DNA of 64,000 nt from contig CAVTQY010000001.1 of assembly GCA_963736975.1 (NCBI GenBank), positions 2,294,001-2,358,000 of the forward strand, in the 5' to 3' direction. This DNA is from CAVTQY01 sp963736975. GTDB lineage: Bacteria; Pseudomonadota; Alphaproteobacteria; Acetobacterales; Acetobacteraceae. A program made the translations under genes and the position numbers. The notes beneath the pieces were generated by a model. That model ran no database searches. It had not been told where the DNA came from and saw only the letters and a list, made by a program, of their open reading frames with translations. Shown here piece after piece: positions 42,498-53,064 of the stretch (the stretch's first letter is position 1; the number at the start of each line of letters is the position of its first letter).

Positions 42498-42956
42498 TGC
42501 TCCCCAGTAGCCGATCCACGGCCGCTTGAACCGCGGCTCACGTCTGTGATCCGGGCCCATGCGAGGTCAGTTGTAGCCCCCAGCCCGCCGGGGGCCACCG
42601 GGCGATTTGGCGGCCGGTTGCATATGGTCGGCGCTGCGAAGGAAAGACGCCAGGCGGACAGGACTATTCCCGGGTGTTGTACCCGTGCCGACAGCCCTCA
42701 GTGGGAACGCGCAAAGCAATGGTACCTATCTGGCGCAACTCGAAGCGTTTGATCGAGCGGGCCTTATTCCGCCTGTCCACGACTCACGTTCTGCTCGCGA
42801 GTGCGCCGATTTTGGTGCGCCCGATCGATGTCGGAGTTACGAACGGCAGCCGGGATGCAATGGGTCACGTTTTCGTGAACCAGCCCGTAATGTTTTGCGT
42901 GAGACAGCCCGGCGAATTACCGGTTTCTCTGGACCAATGTTTTGCGCGGAAGCGGT
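42498..42956. other. divergent intergenic region between sigma factor and cytochrome genes
   Basis: 459 bases with no convincing gene. It holds a GC hairpin (GCCCCC at 42576-42581 with GGGGGC at 42590-42595) and two copies of AATGTTTTGCG at 42889-42899 and 42936-42946, the second ending 11 bases before the cytochrome start. Plus-strand frames here have no family likeness. Confidence 0.45.
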
Positions 42957-45395
42957 ATGGGGCGTACAATGCGGCGTCCACCGACTGGGACACTGTCGAG
43001 CCTGCTCGCAGTCGCATTGCTGGTTGGCTCCTGCTCTAGCACACCCGTCACTCAAGCCATTCCCGATGAGGCGACCATCGCCGGGCGACATGTTACATCA
43101 TTTCCAGTTGCGGATGAGGACTACTTCCGTGCAATGGACGGAGGGCTCCCATTAACCCCTGAGGAAATCAAAGGTCGGGATACCTGGCTGGTCTGGACTG
43201 GAGGAGATGACCGACTCTGGAACGAAGTGACAGAATATACGTTCGGTAATTTTGATCTTCTGAAGATACTGTCTTCCTATCCGGGCCTGAAATCCAGCCG
43301 CGACAATCGTTGGAACTACCTGGGTCTGGTGAACGAGCCCTGCTTCGAGAAAGCCACGGGGCCGAACCCGCAGCGTTATGGATTGTGGCTTGACGTCAGG
43401 CGACCCGATTGCGCGGCAGATCCATTTGAGAATGAGCAGAAGTATCCGGGTGTCGCGATCGGTGCGCGCGGTAAGAATGGCCTACCCGTGGGTTCGTATT
43501 ACGGTTACGCGACCGGGGTCGTAGGATTGCGCCTGTTTCCTAATCCCGATTTCGACGCTGCTGCGGCTCGCAACTGGGACCCTGTCCGCTATTACACCGA
43601 TCCGAGTTACTACAATTCCAAAAGCCTCGTGCGGCCTTACCGCGTCGGCATGTCCTGCGCGTTCTGCCATGTGGGACCCAACCCCGATCGTCCGCCGTCG
43701 GATCCTGAACACCCGGCCTGGGAGAACCTGAGCTCGTTGGTTGGCGCGCAGTATTTCTGGGTTGACCGGATATTTTCCTGGGCCGCGGATCCTTCAAATT
43801 ATTTCTATCAAGTACTTCATACTGCCCGGCCAGGCTCACTGGATACGTCCCTTGTGGCGACCGACTACATCAATAATCCGCGGACGATGAATGCGATCTA
43901 CAATGTCTGGCCTCGGCTTGGGGCGGCATTGCGGTGGGGACACGAGACGCTGGCTGCTGGCGCGCTACAGAATGCACAGTTCAACGATTACGTCAGCTCG
44001 GGGCCGCTCGTGCAGTTCTTCCGGCCGCCCAACACCGTGTGGACGCCGCATGTCCTCAAGGATGGATCCGACTCGGTAGGGGCCTTGGGTGCCCTGAACC
44101 GAGTTTATGTCAACATCGGGCTTTTCAGTGAAGAGTGGACGCGGCATTTCACACCCATTGTGGGCGGCACACCACAAAGTCCAATACGGATCGCCGATCT
44201 TGATGCCAATTCGAGTTACTGGAAGGCGACCGAGTTGCAGACGCCCGATATGGCGCTGTTCCTGATCAAGGCATCCTATACCCACAAGCTCCGGGACGCG
44301 CCTGGCGGCGCGTCTTATCTGAACCAGGACGCGGCAACGTTGTATCGGGGCAAGGTAGTGTTCGCAGAAAATTGCGCACGCTGCCATTCGAGCAAGGCGC
44401 CTGAGGCGCCGGCAGGGGCAGATCCAGGCGCTTGCATCGGCCCTGGGTACCTGACCTGCTTCACGCGGTACTGGAACTGGACAGAGACCGAAGATTTCAA
44501 GCGGCAGATGCGGCCGATAGTCCTCGCCCCTGACTTCCTAGACAATAATTATCTGTCGAATGACATGCGAATACCGGTCACACTCTTGCAAACGAACGCG
44601 TGCAGCCCGCTCGCTACCAACTCGATCCGCGACCGCATTTGGGATAACTTCTCTTCAGAAAGCTACAAGGAGCTTCCTCCGGTTGGGGATATTACAGTTT
44701 ACGACCCGTTCACTGGGCGTCCGCGCCCGTTCTCAATGCCAGCAGGGGGTGTCGGATATACGCGTGTTCCAAGCCTGATCAGCATTTGGTCCACGGCTCC
44801 TTTCCTGCTGAACAACAGTGTTGGGCCGTTCAACCCGAGCCCGACCGTCGCGGCGCGCATGTCCTCGTTCAACAGCTCGATCGCCCAGATGCTGTGGCCG
44901 GAGCGCCGGGACCATGATCCAATCCTTGGCAACAGCATCCCGGGCGTAATAGATCGCACGACGGCCACGAGCTATCTTCGGATACCGGCCGGCTATCTTC
45001 CTGAATTTGTTCGCCGGTCAGAAGCAATTGCCCGCCTAATCAACCCCGCTTTGTTTGACGGCCAGGGCGGGCTGCAGATCGGGCCCATTCCGAAGGGGAC
45101 GCCGGTGGACCTGATCGCAAATCTGCGGCTTGTGGCAGAGACCGATGATCCGGTGCAGCGCGCGGCGCACGATACGAAACTCATTGGTGTTCTGGTGCGC
45201 GCGGTGTTTGACCTGAAGGCGCTCCCCGCCAACTCCAGCGATGAACAGCAGATACAAGTTTTCGCTAACTTATCAGAACCGCTCTTCGAGCTCAGCAAGT
45301 GCCCGGATTACGTGGTGAACCGGGGACATTACTTTGGGGCTCAATTGAGCGATGCGGACAAGGGCGCCCTGATCGCGTTCCTTAAAATGTTCTGA
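42957..45395 (+). CDS. diheme c-type cytochrome lipoprotein, about 812 aa
   Basis: Periplasmic electron carrier. A signal peptide with lipobox (LLAVALLVGSC, Cys26) and two haem c motifs: C234-AF-CH238 and C473-AR-CH477. Tyr-, Trp- and Asn-rich throughout; the last residues (LSDADKGALIAFLKMF) resemble the end of cytochrome-c domains. The TTG at 42942, ATG at 42957 and ATG at 42969 are all possible starts; 42957 has GGAAG before it and gives a good signal peptide. The GMC gene starts 14 bases later, so the cytochrome probably takes electrons from it. At this length it also has large non-haem parts of unknown role. Confidence 0.82.
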   Translation: MGRTMRRPPTGTLSSLLAVALLVGSCSSTPVTQAIPDEATIAGRHVTSFPVADEDYFRAMDGGLPLTPEEIKGRDTWLVWTGGDDRLWNEVTEYTFGNFDLLKILSSYPGLKSSRDNRWNYLGLVNEPCFEKATGPNPQRYGLWLDVRRPDCAADPFENEQKYPGVAIGARGKNGLPVGSYYGYATGVVGLRLFPNPDFDAAAARNWDPVRYYTDPSYYNSKSLVRPYRVGMSCAFCHVGPNPDRPPSDPEHPAWENLSSLVGAQYFWVDRIFSWAADPSNYFYQVLHTARPGSLDTSLVATDYINNPRTMNAIYNVWPRLGAALRWGHETLAAGALQNAQFNDYVSSGPLVQFFRPPNTVWTPHVLKDGSDSVGALGALNRVYVNIGLFSEEWTRHFTPIVGGTPQSPIRIADLDANSSYWKATELQTPDMALFLIKASYTHKLRDAPGGASYLNQDAATLYRGKVVFAENCARCHSSKAPEAPAGADPGACIGPGYLTCFTRYWNWTETEDFKRQMRPIVLAPDFLDNNYLSNDMRIPVTLLQTNACSPLATNSIRDRIWDNFSSESYKELPPVGDITVYDPFTGRPRPFSMPAGGVGYTRVPSLISIWSTAPFLLNNSVGPFNPSPTVAARMSSFNSSIAQMLWPERRDHDPILGNSIPGVIDRTTATSYLRIPAGYLPEFVRRSEAIARLINPALFDGQGGLQIGPIPKGTPVDLIANLRLVAETDDPVQRAAHDTKLIGVLVRAVFDLKALPANSSDEQQIQVFANLSEPLFELSKCPDYVVNRGHYFGAQLSDADKGALIAFLKMF

Positions 45396-45409
45396 CCGGC
45401 CGGGCTGCC

Positions 45410-47372
45410 ATGGCGCGGGTACCGACTCTGTCGAGCTCTGCTCGGATATCTCGCCGGAGTGTCGCGGCGGCGGCGACCGGGTTCATGGCTGCCCTAAGCG
45501 GCTGTATCCGGAACTCGGGTTCATCTGATATCCAAATTACCGGAACTCCGGTATCCAAGTCCGCACCGGTGGAATATGTGGTCATCGGCTCCGGAGCTGG
45601 TGGTGGGCCGGTCGCCGCCAATCTGGCCCGCGCCGGCCACAAGGTGGTCCTGATCGAGGCCGGCGGTTCGGATGAAGGGCCGCTCTACAGCGTTCCAGCA
45701 TTTCATCCGCTCGCCACCGAAGACCCGGCGTTGTCCTGGGCCTATTACGTCCGACATTATGCAAATCAGGCGCAGCAGTCACGGGACAGCAAATTCGTCC
45801 CTATCGAGGATGGTATTTTCTATCCTCGTGCCGGCACACTTGGTGGCTGCACTGCTCATCATGCGATGATCACGGTCACCGCTAACGCCGCTGATTGGGA
45901 CGACATTGCTGAACTTACGGGTGATGAGTTCCTGGCGCGGTGAGAACATGCGGCGCTACTTCGAAAAGCTAGAGCGGTGCGGCTACTGCGGCGGGGCGTT
46001 AAACTCGGCGTTCGACCTCGGTCGTCATGGCTTTGAGGGTTGGCTCCCCACGCAGATCAACAATCCCCTGCTGCTCGCCCGCGACGCTCAGCTCAGAAAA
46101 ATCGTCGCAGATGCCGTACTCGCAGCAGGTTTCCCGGCACTTTGGGAACCGCTGCTTTCGGCCGGACTTGACCCGAATGACTGGCGAGCTGAACGCGACG
46201 GACGTTCGGGTATTTACAACATCCCCGTCTCGGTTGACCGAGCACGACGGGCCGGAACGCGGGAATACCTTCAGGCCACCGCAAAGGCACTTCCGAACAA
46301 CCTCTTGATAAAGACGCATGCACTGGTCACACGGATTATTTTTGACGGGGTCCGCGCCGTAGGCGTAGAATTTCTGGATGGCGCTCACCTCTACCGCGCT
46401 GATCCTGGCGCGGCGCGGTCCGGTCCGGAACCCGTACCACGGAGGCAGCTTCGGGTCACTCGTGAGGTGATCCTGGCCGCGGGCGCCTTCAACAGCCCTC
46501 AAATTTTGAAGCTGTCGGGGGTAGGACCAGCAGAGGAGCTAACACGCTTCGGGATCCCACTCATCGCGCACCGTCCCGGAGTGGGACAGAACCTGCAAGA
46601 TCGGTATGAGATTTCGGTCGTTAGTCGAATGCGGCGTGACTTCCCGTTGCTCGCACCCTGCCGGTTCGAATTGCCCTCAAACTCCGGATCGACCGATCCG
46701 TGTTATGCTGAATGGCTCAACGGGGGAGGTCCGTATGCGACGAACGGAACGGCGCTCGGGATCATTCATCGTTCGTTTCCGTCCCGCCGCATTGCTGACC
46801 TATTCGTGTTCGGGGTGCCCGGATGTTTCCGGGGCTATTATCCGGGTTATTCTCAGGCCATCAGGGACAAGGATTTTTTCAGCTGGGTGATCCTGAAGGC
46901 CTATACGCAGAACACAGCGGGTAGCGTCACGCTGCGCTCTCCCGATCCGCGCGACCCCCCAATAATTGATTTCCGCTATTTTTCCGAGGGTTCCGACTCC
47001 GAGGGAACGGACCTTGCCTCAGTTGTCGCAGGTATCGAGTATGCACGCGGTTTGAGCGCCTCGATGTACCGCCCCGGCGGCCCGGCGGTGGAGGAGGTAA
47101 TTCCTGGGGCTTCGATCCGCTCGGCCGCCGAGCTAGGCCGCTTCGTCGCTGACCAGGCCTGGGGTCATCACGCGTCCTGCAGCAACAAAATGGGCGTCTC
47201 TTCCGATCCCTACGCTGTCGTCGATAGCCGGTTTCGCGTGTATGGAACGCAAGGGCTGCGGATCGTCGATGCCTCGGTGTTTCCGCGTATCCCGGGTTAT
47301 TTCATCGTCACCCCGATTTACGTAATCAGCGAGAAGGCGAGCGATGTCATTCTCTCCGATGCGGTCACCTGA
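45410..47372 (+). CDS. GMC-family oxidoreductase with Tat-type lipoprotein signal, apparent frameshift
   Basis: FAD-dependent alcohol/sugar/sterol dehydrogenase. The N-terminus has SRRSVAAAATGF (R15-R16) leading to a Cys at 32, a Tat lipoprotein-like signal, then the FAD motif VIGSGAGGGPVAANLARAG and GGCTAHHAMI. Near 45925-45932 the frame breaks after LTGDE; the family sequence WRGENMRRYFEKLERC resumes in another frame and continues to VILAAGAFNSPQILKLSGVG, the active-site HHASCSNKMG and a normal end at 47372. Rejoined length is about 650 aa. It is paired with the diheme cytochrome 14 bases upstream. Confidence 0.85.
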
Positions 47373-47533
47373 AGCAGGCTGGAGTGCCAAGCGATACGCG
47401 AACTGGGTCCGCCCGCGTTAACGCGCTCCATCTGCAGCCGCTCACGCAAGCCCTGCCACTCCGTCCGGACGATGAAGACGTGTCCTGGAAAGGAGGGAAC
47501 CGCCGAGGAACGAAACTTGCTGGTTTTCGAACG

Positions 47534-48364
47534 TCACGCTCGGCCATGTGCGGCCAGCAATCGCGCCAAGCGATCGAATTCGGCGATGGTCAGCGTCTCG
47601 GCCCGCCGTTCCGCGGCAATGCCGGCCGCGGTCAGCAGCGCTTCTCCGCCGAGCGGCCGCAGGGCCGAGCGCAGCATTTTGCGCCGCTGGCCGAAAGCCG
47701 CCGCGGTGAGGCGTTCCATCGTGTCGAACAATGCCGGGGCGGGCTGCACCTGATGTGGCACGAGCCGGACGACTGCGGACCATACCTTTGGCGGCGGTAC
47801 GAACGCCGCCGGCGGGACGCGCAGCAGGATGGAGGTCGCGCAGGTCCACTGCGTCAGCACGGAGAGACGACCGTAAGCCGGCGTATTCGCCGGCGCGCAG
47901 ATGCGTTCCGCCACTTCGGCCTGGAACATCAGCGTAAGACGCTCGAACGCGGCGGCCTGCCGCAACCAGCCGACCAGCAGCGGCGTGGCGATGTTATAGG
48001 GCAGGTTCGCAACGACTGCCCTTGGCGGCAGGGTCAGCGCGCTCAACTCCAGGCCAAGCGCGTCCGCCTCGATCAGTCGGAGCCGCCCGCCGGACTGCGC
48101 CGCCAGCTCCTGGATGGCGGCTGCGGCCCGCGGATCGACCTCGATGGCGGTGACGTCGGCGGCATCGCTGTCGAGCAGGGCGCGGGTGAGGCCGCCGGGG
48201 CCCGGCCCGACCTCAATGACGTGGCGGCCGGCAAGGTATTGCGCGCCGCGGACGATCCGCGCCGTCAGGTTGCCGTCGAACAGGAAATGCTGACCCAGCG
48301 TGCGTCGCGCCGCAAGGTGGTGCCGTGCGATGACCTCGCGGAGCGGCGGCTCCCAATGGCCCAA
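47534..48364 (-). CDS. rsmA: 16S rRNA dimethyladenosine transferase
   Basis: Dimethylates two adjacent adenines in the 3' end of 16S rRNA (KsgA); 276 aa. LGQHFLFDGNLTARIV, the SAM motif VIEVGPGPGGLTRALL, AIEVDPRA, and the catalytic NLPYNIATPLL are all present. The most upstream start is a TTG at 48364, seven bases after the surA stop. pdxA, which often lies between surA and rsmA in proteobacteria, is absent here. Confidence 0.94.
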   Translation of the reverse strand: MGHWEPPLREVIARHHLAARRTLGQHFLFDGNLTARIVRGAQYLAGRHVIEVGPGPGGLTRALLDSDAADVTAIEVDPRAAAAIQELAAQSGGRLRLIEADALGLELSALTLPPRAVVANLPYNIATPLLVGWLRQAAAFERLTLMFQAEVAERICAPANTPAYGRLSVLTQWTCATSILLRVPPAAFVPPPKVWSAVVRLVPHQVQPAPALFDTMERLTAAAFGQRRKMLRSALRPLGGEALLTAAGIAAERRAETLTIAEFDRLARLLAAHGRA

Positions 48365-48371
48365 GAGACCG

Positions 48372-49694
48372 TTATGCGGTTCCGCCGGCGCGGATCTCGA
48401 TCTGTGCCTGGCTGCGCAGGTCCTGCTGGAGCTGACGCGACTCCAGTTCCACCCGCTGCGAGAACAGTTGCTCCTTGATCTCTTTCGCCGTGAGCTGGGC
48501 GACGTTCTGCTCGTCGCGGGAACAAATCATCATCACGGCGATCCCGTCAGGAGCGACAATCGGCTGGCTCGCCGTGTCCGGCGGTAGCTTCGCCATTATG
48601 TCGCGGAACGCGGGCGGACTCAGGCTTTCCAGCCGGACGGGGCCCGGGTCCGCCGGCCGGGGTGATTTCAGCTCGGTGGCGAGCGCTTCCATCGCCGGAC
48701 AGCCTTTCGTGGTAGCGCTGATCTGCTTTGCCTTCTGCAGAAGCTGTATCTGCGCCGGAGTTGGCGCCTGCGGGTTCAGTTGGCCGGTAAAGGGAAGGAA
48801 CACCTGCCGTACCGACAGCACCGTGGCCATTTCGTTGCCGATCTCACGTTTGCCATAGAGCGTGACGATATCGACACCGCCCGGCACCGTGATCGGGTTG
48901 CTGATCGCGCCGGGCGGCATTTGCGTGACCAGTTGCGCGACCTGCGGATCGAGCTGGTTCGGCTGCACCCAGCCGAGATCGCCGCCCTGCAGCGCCGACT
49001 GGTTCTGGCTGAACTGCGCCGCCACCACCGGGAAGGGCGCGCCCGCACGCAACTCGTTGATCACCGTTTCGGCGAAGCGCTGGGCGTCGGCAGCGTTGGC
49101 GCGCTCCTCCACGGGGATGAAAATCTCGCTCACGTGATACTCGGGCCGACCGGCCAGTTGCGCTTCCAACCGCTGCTGTTCCGCCACTTCCGCATCCGTC
49201 GGGATCGCCCTGGGCCCCAGCTTATGGCGTAGGACTTGCGTCCAGCCGAGCTGGGTCCGGATCTGATCGATAAGGGTCGTGAAACTCACCCCGTCGGTTT
49301 CCAACTGATGGCGCAATCCGCCGGGCTTCATCCCGTTGCGCTGCTCGATGCCGACGATGGCGGCCGCAAGCTCCTTGTCGGTGATAACAATGTGCTCGCG
49401 GGCGATCTCCTGCATGCGCAGCCGCTCATCCACGAGCTGGCGGGTGATCTGCGCCTTCAGCCGGTCCAGAATGTCCGGCGAGATCGGGAAGCCGGTCGCC
49501 AGGGCGAAGAGCCGGGTTCGGTTGTCCACATCCACGTTGGTGATGGGCTGCCCGTTCACCACGGCGACGATCCGGATCGCCTGGACCGAGGCGGGGGGGG
49601 CCGGGCGGCGCATCGGCAAGGCGGCGTGCACCGAGGCGGCGCAGACAAGTGCCAGTCCCAACGCGAGGATGCTTCGGGTCAGTGATGTCGGCAT
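48372..49694 (-). CDS. surA: periplasmic peptidyl-prolyl isomerase/chaperone SurA
   Basis: Escorts outer-membrane proteins, including LptD, through the periplasm; 440 aa. A signal peptide (LALGLALVCAASVHA) is followed by the SurA N-terminal domain (IRIVAVVNGQPITNVDVDNR) and two parvulin-like rotamase domains, the first with EYHVSEIFIP and GGDLGWVQPNQLDPQV. The second is more divergent and ends with EIKEQLFSQRVELESRQLQQDLRSQAQIEI. Its place between lptD and rsmA fits the conserved operon. Confidence 0.94.
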   Translation of the reverse strand: MPTSLTRSILALGLALVCAASVHAALPMRRPAPPASVQAIRIVAVVNGQPITNVDVDNRTRLFALATGFPISPDILDRLKAQITRQLVDERLRMQEIAREHIVITDKELAAAIVGIEQRNGMKPGGLRHQLETDGVSFTTLIDQIRTQLGWTQVLRHKLGPRAIPTDAEVAEQQRLEAQLAGRPEYHVSEIFIPVEERANAADAQRFAETVINELRAGAPFPVVAAQFSQNQSALQGGDLGWVQPNQLDPQVAQLVTQMPPGAISNPITVPGGVDIVTLYGKREIGNEMATVLSVRQVFLPFTGQLNPQAPTPAQIQLLQKAKQISATTKGCPAMEALATELKSPRPADPGPVRLESLSPPAFRDIMAKLPPDTASQPIVAPDGIAVMMICSRDEQNVAQLTAKEIKEQLFSQRVELESRQLQQDLRSQAQIEIRAGGTA

Positions 49695-49710
49695 GGGCGG
49701 GTTCCTGGTT

Positions 49711-51951
49711 TCACAGCGCGTTGAAGCCGAATGTGCCGATGGTCTTAAAGGTGATCTGGAACAGCAGGGTCGTGGACTGACTCTGGCCGTTTAGCTCCGT
49801 ATACTGCCGATAGAACTTCACATCCATGATAACGCATTCGTTCTCATAGATCGCATCGCCGCCTACCGACACCATCGAGTTGCGGGCCAGGTCCCGGCGG
49901 GCAAACCCGTTCGAACCGATAGTCACCCCAGCGTGAATTGGCCGAGAGGGTGATTTCGTTGCGTCCGACGTAATAGGCCGACCCGGCCGGCGGGGGCGGC
50001 GCCTGGTCGTAGTAGTAATAGGGGTTGTCGGTCGTGTACAGGTAGCCGACGGCGACCCGCAACAGGGGCCCGCCGACAGAGGCGCTGGCGTCGGACATCC
50101 GCATGTCGCCATTGCGGTGATCCACACGAAACCGATAAGTCGAGTTCAAGCCAGCTCGTAGGCGTGAAACTCAGATGCCCGACAATGTCGGAAACATTGT
50201 CCCTGAGCCCCGAGGTTTCCGGCAGCCACGTGGTCTGTTGCGTGTTGTAGGACTGGCCGACCAGGCCATCGAGCACGGTACCCCCGATATACCAGGCACT
50301 GTGCAACGCGATAGTGGCGCGTGATCCGCCCTGGATCCGGTCGATCCCGCCGAACCGGTTGAAACCGAACAGCCGCGTGTCGTTGAATTCGAAATCCAGA
50401 CTGTCCTCGTTCGGGTATTTGTCGATTTGACTGTCGCCCTCGTTGGGCCCGGCCAGGAATTCCACCATCGGTTCGATCACCTGGGTACCCCAGGCGCCCG
50501 AAGTCGCGCGCAAACGGCCACCGGCCGTCAAGCGCGGCCTGCGGCACGTCGCGGGCATCGCTCACATTCGGCGTGTTGCCGAAGTTCGGCTGCTCGTTCA
50601 TGTCGTTGGCGTTATAAGCGGCGGCGGTATTGTGCAGTTTCAGGGTCCAGAGGTCGCCAAGCGGCCCGGTGAACGGTCGGTCCCATTCCAGAGCCAGGTT
50701 GCCGCGCCGCGTGTCCGTGCCGTCGCTTCGGATCACGTTGAACAAGCCGGTATCGACCGAAAGCCGGCCGCCGAGCGCGTCGGGTTCTCCGAAATAGCTG
50801 TATTGGTACCGCGGCAGAACGAGCGGAAGCTTGCTGTCGATAATGGTGTTCGTGAGTCCCTGATAGAATCGCGTATCCACCCGCGAATAGGCGCCCTCAC
50901 CGAAGCCTTCCAGAAAGATGTTGCTCGACAGGAGGGTTGTCTGCCCCCCGAGGTCGTGGCTAAGGCTGAAATCGTTCACATAATCCGCCGAGGACGCGCG
51001 GTTGATGCTGAAGCCGGCGCGCCATGTCGGGTCCAGATTGAACTGGCCGTTCGCGAAGATCGTGCCTTGTAGGGCATGCTCGAAATAGCCGGTGGACCCG
51101 TTCACGGTTATCGAGCCGAAATTGAAGCGCCGGCGGTATTCCGCGTCGATCTGCGGGCCGCCCTTGCTGCTCAGCAAAGGGGTGAAGGTGGCGTCCGACT
51201 GATCGTCGATCACCCAATAATAAGGCTGAGCGTAGAAGACGCCGATATGCGAAGTGCTGCCGAGCGACGGTGCAAGCAGACCGCTGGTGCGTTTGGAGGT
51301 AGGCTCGGGGGTCCAGAAATACGGAAAGTAGGCCACTGGGATCCCGTACATCTGCATCTCGGCATCGGTGTACTCGATCTTCTTATGCTGCGCGTCCTCG
51401 GTCGCGGTTCTCGACCGGATCTGCCATAGCGGCGGCGCGTAGGGATTCTTCTTGCAGAGATTGCAGGTGGAATACACGACCTTGGACATGGAATTGAGCA
51501 CGCCCGCGGTGCGCCGCCCGCCATTGGCTGCCAACTTGCCGTTCTGTGCCAGTCGTGCGCGAATTCCCTGCAGCACGGCATCGCGCATTCCCTGACTGAG
51601 CTCGGCTTCGTCGGCGAACAGCACCTGACCGTCCGGCTCGATCAGCGTGATATGGCCGCGCGCGGTGGCGATATTGGTTCGCCGGTTGAAGGTCACCTCG
51701 TCGGCGCGCAGGACATGACCGTTCTGCCAAGCCTCGACATGGCCCTTGGCGATCACGAGCTGCTGGTTCTGCTGATACTCGACGCTGTCGGCGGTGAAAG
51801 TCACCGGCTGATTGGCATTGGGTTGCGGGCCGCTCGTATGCAACTCGCTGAGTTGGCCCTCGGCCGGCCCGCCGGTCAGGATCGATGTCAGGGCGGCGAT
51901 CGCGAATACGGCCGCGGCGCCGCAAACCCGGGCGCCGCGCCAACTCGGCAT
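49711..51951 (-). CDS. lptD: LPS assembly outer-membrane protein LptD, broken by three apparent frameshifts
   Basis: Beta-barrel that inserts lipopolysaccharide in the outer leaflet. A signal peptide is followed by the OstA/LptD periplasmic domain (TADSVEYQQNQQLVIAKGHVEA; YSTCNLCKKNPYAPPLW, YFPYFWTPEP) and barrel strands. The frame breaks near 50525 (after the VPQAAL region), near 50145 (after SWLEL) and near 49905 (after DYRFE); the LptD barrel sequence continues in the next frame each time, to TTLLFQITFKTIGTFGFNAL at 49711. Rejoined length is about 746 aa, normal. Three breaks in an essential gene with intact flanks argue for sequence error. It starts next to the lptG stop. Confidence 0.88.
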
Positions 51952-53064
51952 CTATCCGTCCTCCATGTGCAGCAACAGCGCGAGCGCCAGCATCATGCCT
52001 GCCGCCGCCGGGACCCAGGCCGCCAGCATCACCGGAATGGAGCCCGACTGACCAAACTCCTCGGCCATTTTGGAGATCATGAACAACAGGAACCCGGCGG
52101 CCACGCCGCTGCCTATCATCCGCGCGACACCGCCGCGGCGCGCCGGGCGCATGGAAAATCCGGCGGCGACCAGCGCCATGGTGGCACAGAACAGCGGCAG
52201 CGCGAGCAATGCCTGAAAATGCAGGCGGTGTCGGATCGAGGAGAAGCCCGACCGGGTGAGCAGGCTTATGAAGCCGGGCAGTTCCCAGACTGACAGCGTG
52301 TCGGGGGAGGCGAAACTCTCCTGCACCCGGGACACAGTGAGGTCGGTCGGCAACAGAATCGTGCGCGGGGGATCGGGCGTAGTGTCCGGCCGCATGGTAC
52401 GTGCATCGTCCAGCGTCCAGTCGCGACCCACCAGAATGGCGCGCGTCGCCTCGATCCGGCTGAGCAGTTGATCGGCGTCGTTCAGCCGGAACACCGTCAC
52501 CGTCCGGGCGCTCAGCCTGTTGCCGCGCAGCGACACGTCGTTCGCATGCAGGATCGCGGTCCCACGCGGCACCAGCCCGTGATCCGCTTGGCGCAGCCAA
52601 AGCTGCCCGTTAGACAAAGCGAGCGGCCCGCCGCTGCTGTCGAGATAGGTGTTGGCCAGCGTCTCGGCGCGAGCGAACAACGCAGATGAAAGCGGCGTGA
52701 CTGCGGTGGTGGCAAAGACGCCCATCAGCAATGCGCAGGCGACCGGCGCGGTCAGGAACTCCCAGGCTGACACCCCAGCCGCGCGCGCCACGATCAGTTC
52801 CGATGAACGGGTCAGCCGCCAGAAGCAGAACATCCCGCCGAGCAGGGTGGCGAAGGGCAGAATCTGCAGCGCAAGGTAAGGCAGCCTCAGGGCCTCAATC
52901 CCGGCAACCACCGCGAACGTGGCATCGGGGTGAGTGGTCGAGCGGCGCAACAGCTCGATGAAGTCGAACAGCGACACGAGGCCGCTGAGCGCGGCCAGCA
53001 TGGCCAGCACCGAGACCACGAAGGCACGCGCGATATAGATCGAGAGAGTGACGGCGAGGGTCAT
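51952..53064 (-). CDS. lptG: LPS export permease LptG
   Basis: Inner-membrane subunit of the LptBFG exporter, 370 aa with six expected helices and a periplasmic beta-jellyroll. MTLAVTLSIYIARAFVVSVL start; SLFDFIELLRRS; ELIVARAAGVSAWEFL; later SVWELPGFI and RHRLHFQALLALPLFCATMALVAAGFSMRPARRGG are standard. The ATG overlaps the lptF stop by ATGA; the open frame continues upstream only as antisense or other-frame sequence of lptF. Confidence 0.94.
   Translation of the reverse strand: MTLAVTLSIYIARAFVVSVLAMLAALSGLVSLFDFIELLRRSTTHPDATFAVVAGIEALRLPYLALQILPFATLLGGMFCFWRLTRSSELIVARAAGVSAWEFLTAPVACALLMGVFATTAVTPLSSALFARAETLANTYLDSSGGPLALSNGQLWLRQADHGLVPRGTAILHANDVSLRGNRLSARTVTVFRLNDADQLLSRIEATRAILVGRDWTLDDARTMRPDTTPDPPRTILLPTDLTVSRVQESFASPDTLSVWELPGFISLLTRSGFSSIRHRLHFQALLALPLFCATMALVAAGFSMRPARRGGVARMIGSGVAAGFLLFMISKMAEEFGQSGSIPVMLAAWVPAAAGMMLALALLLHMEDG

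Noticed and set aside
47373..47533. Possible small gene between GMC and rsmA genes
   Set aside because: Only short frames without ribosome site or likeness; it looks like the spacer between convergent genes.
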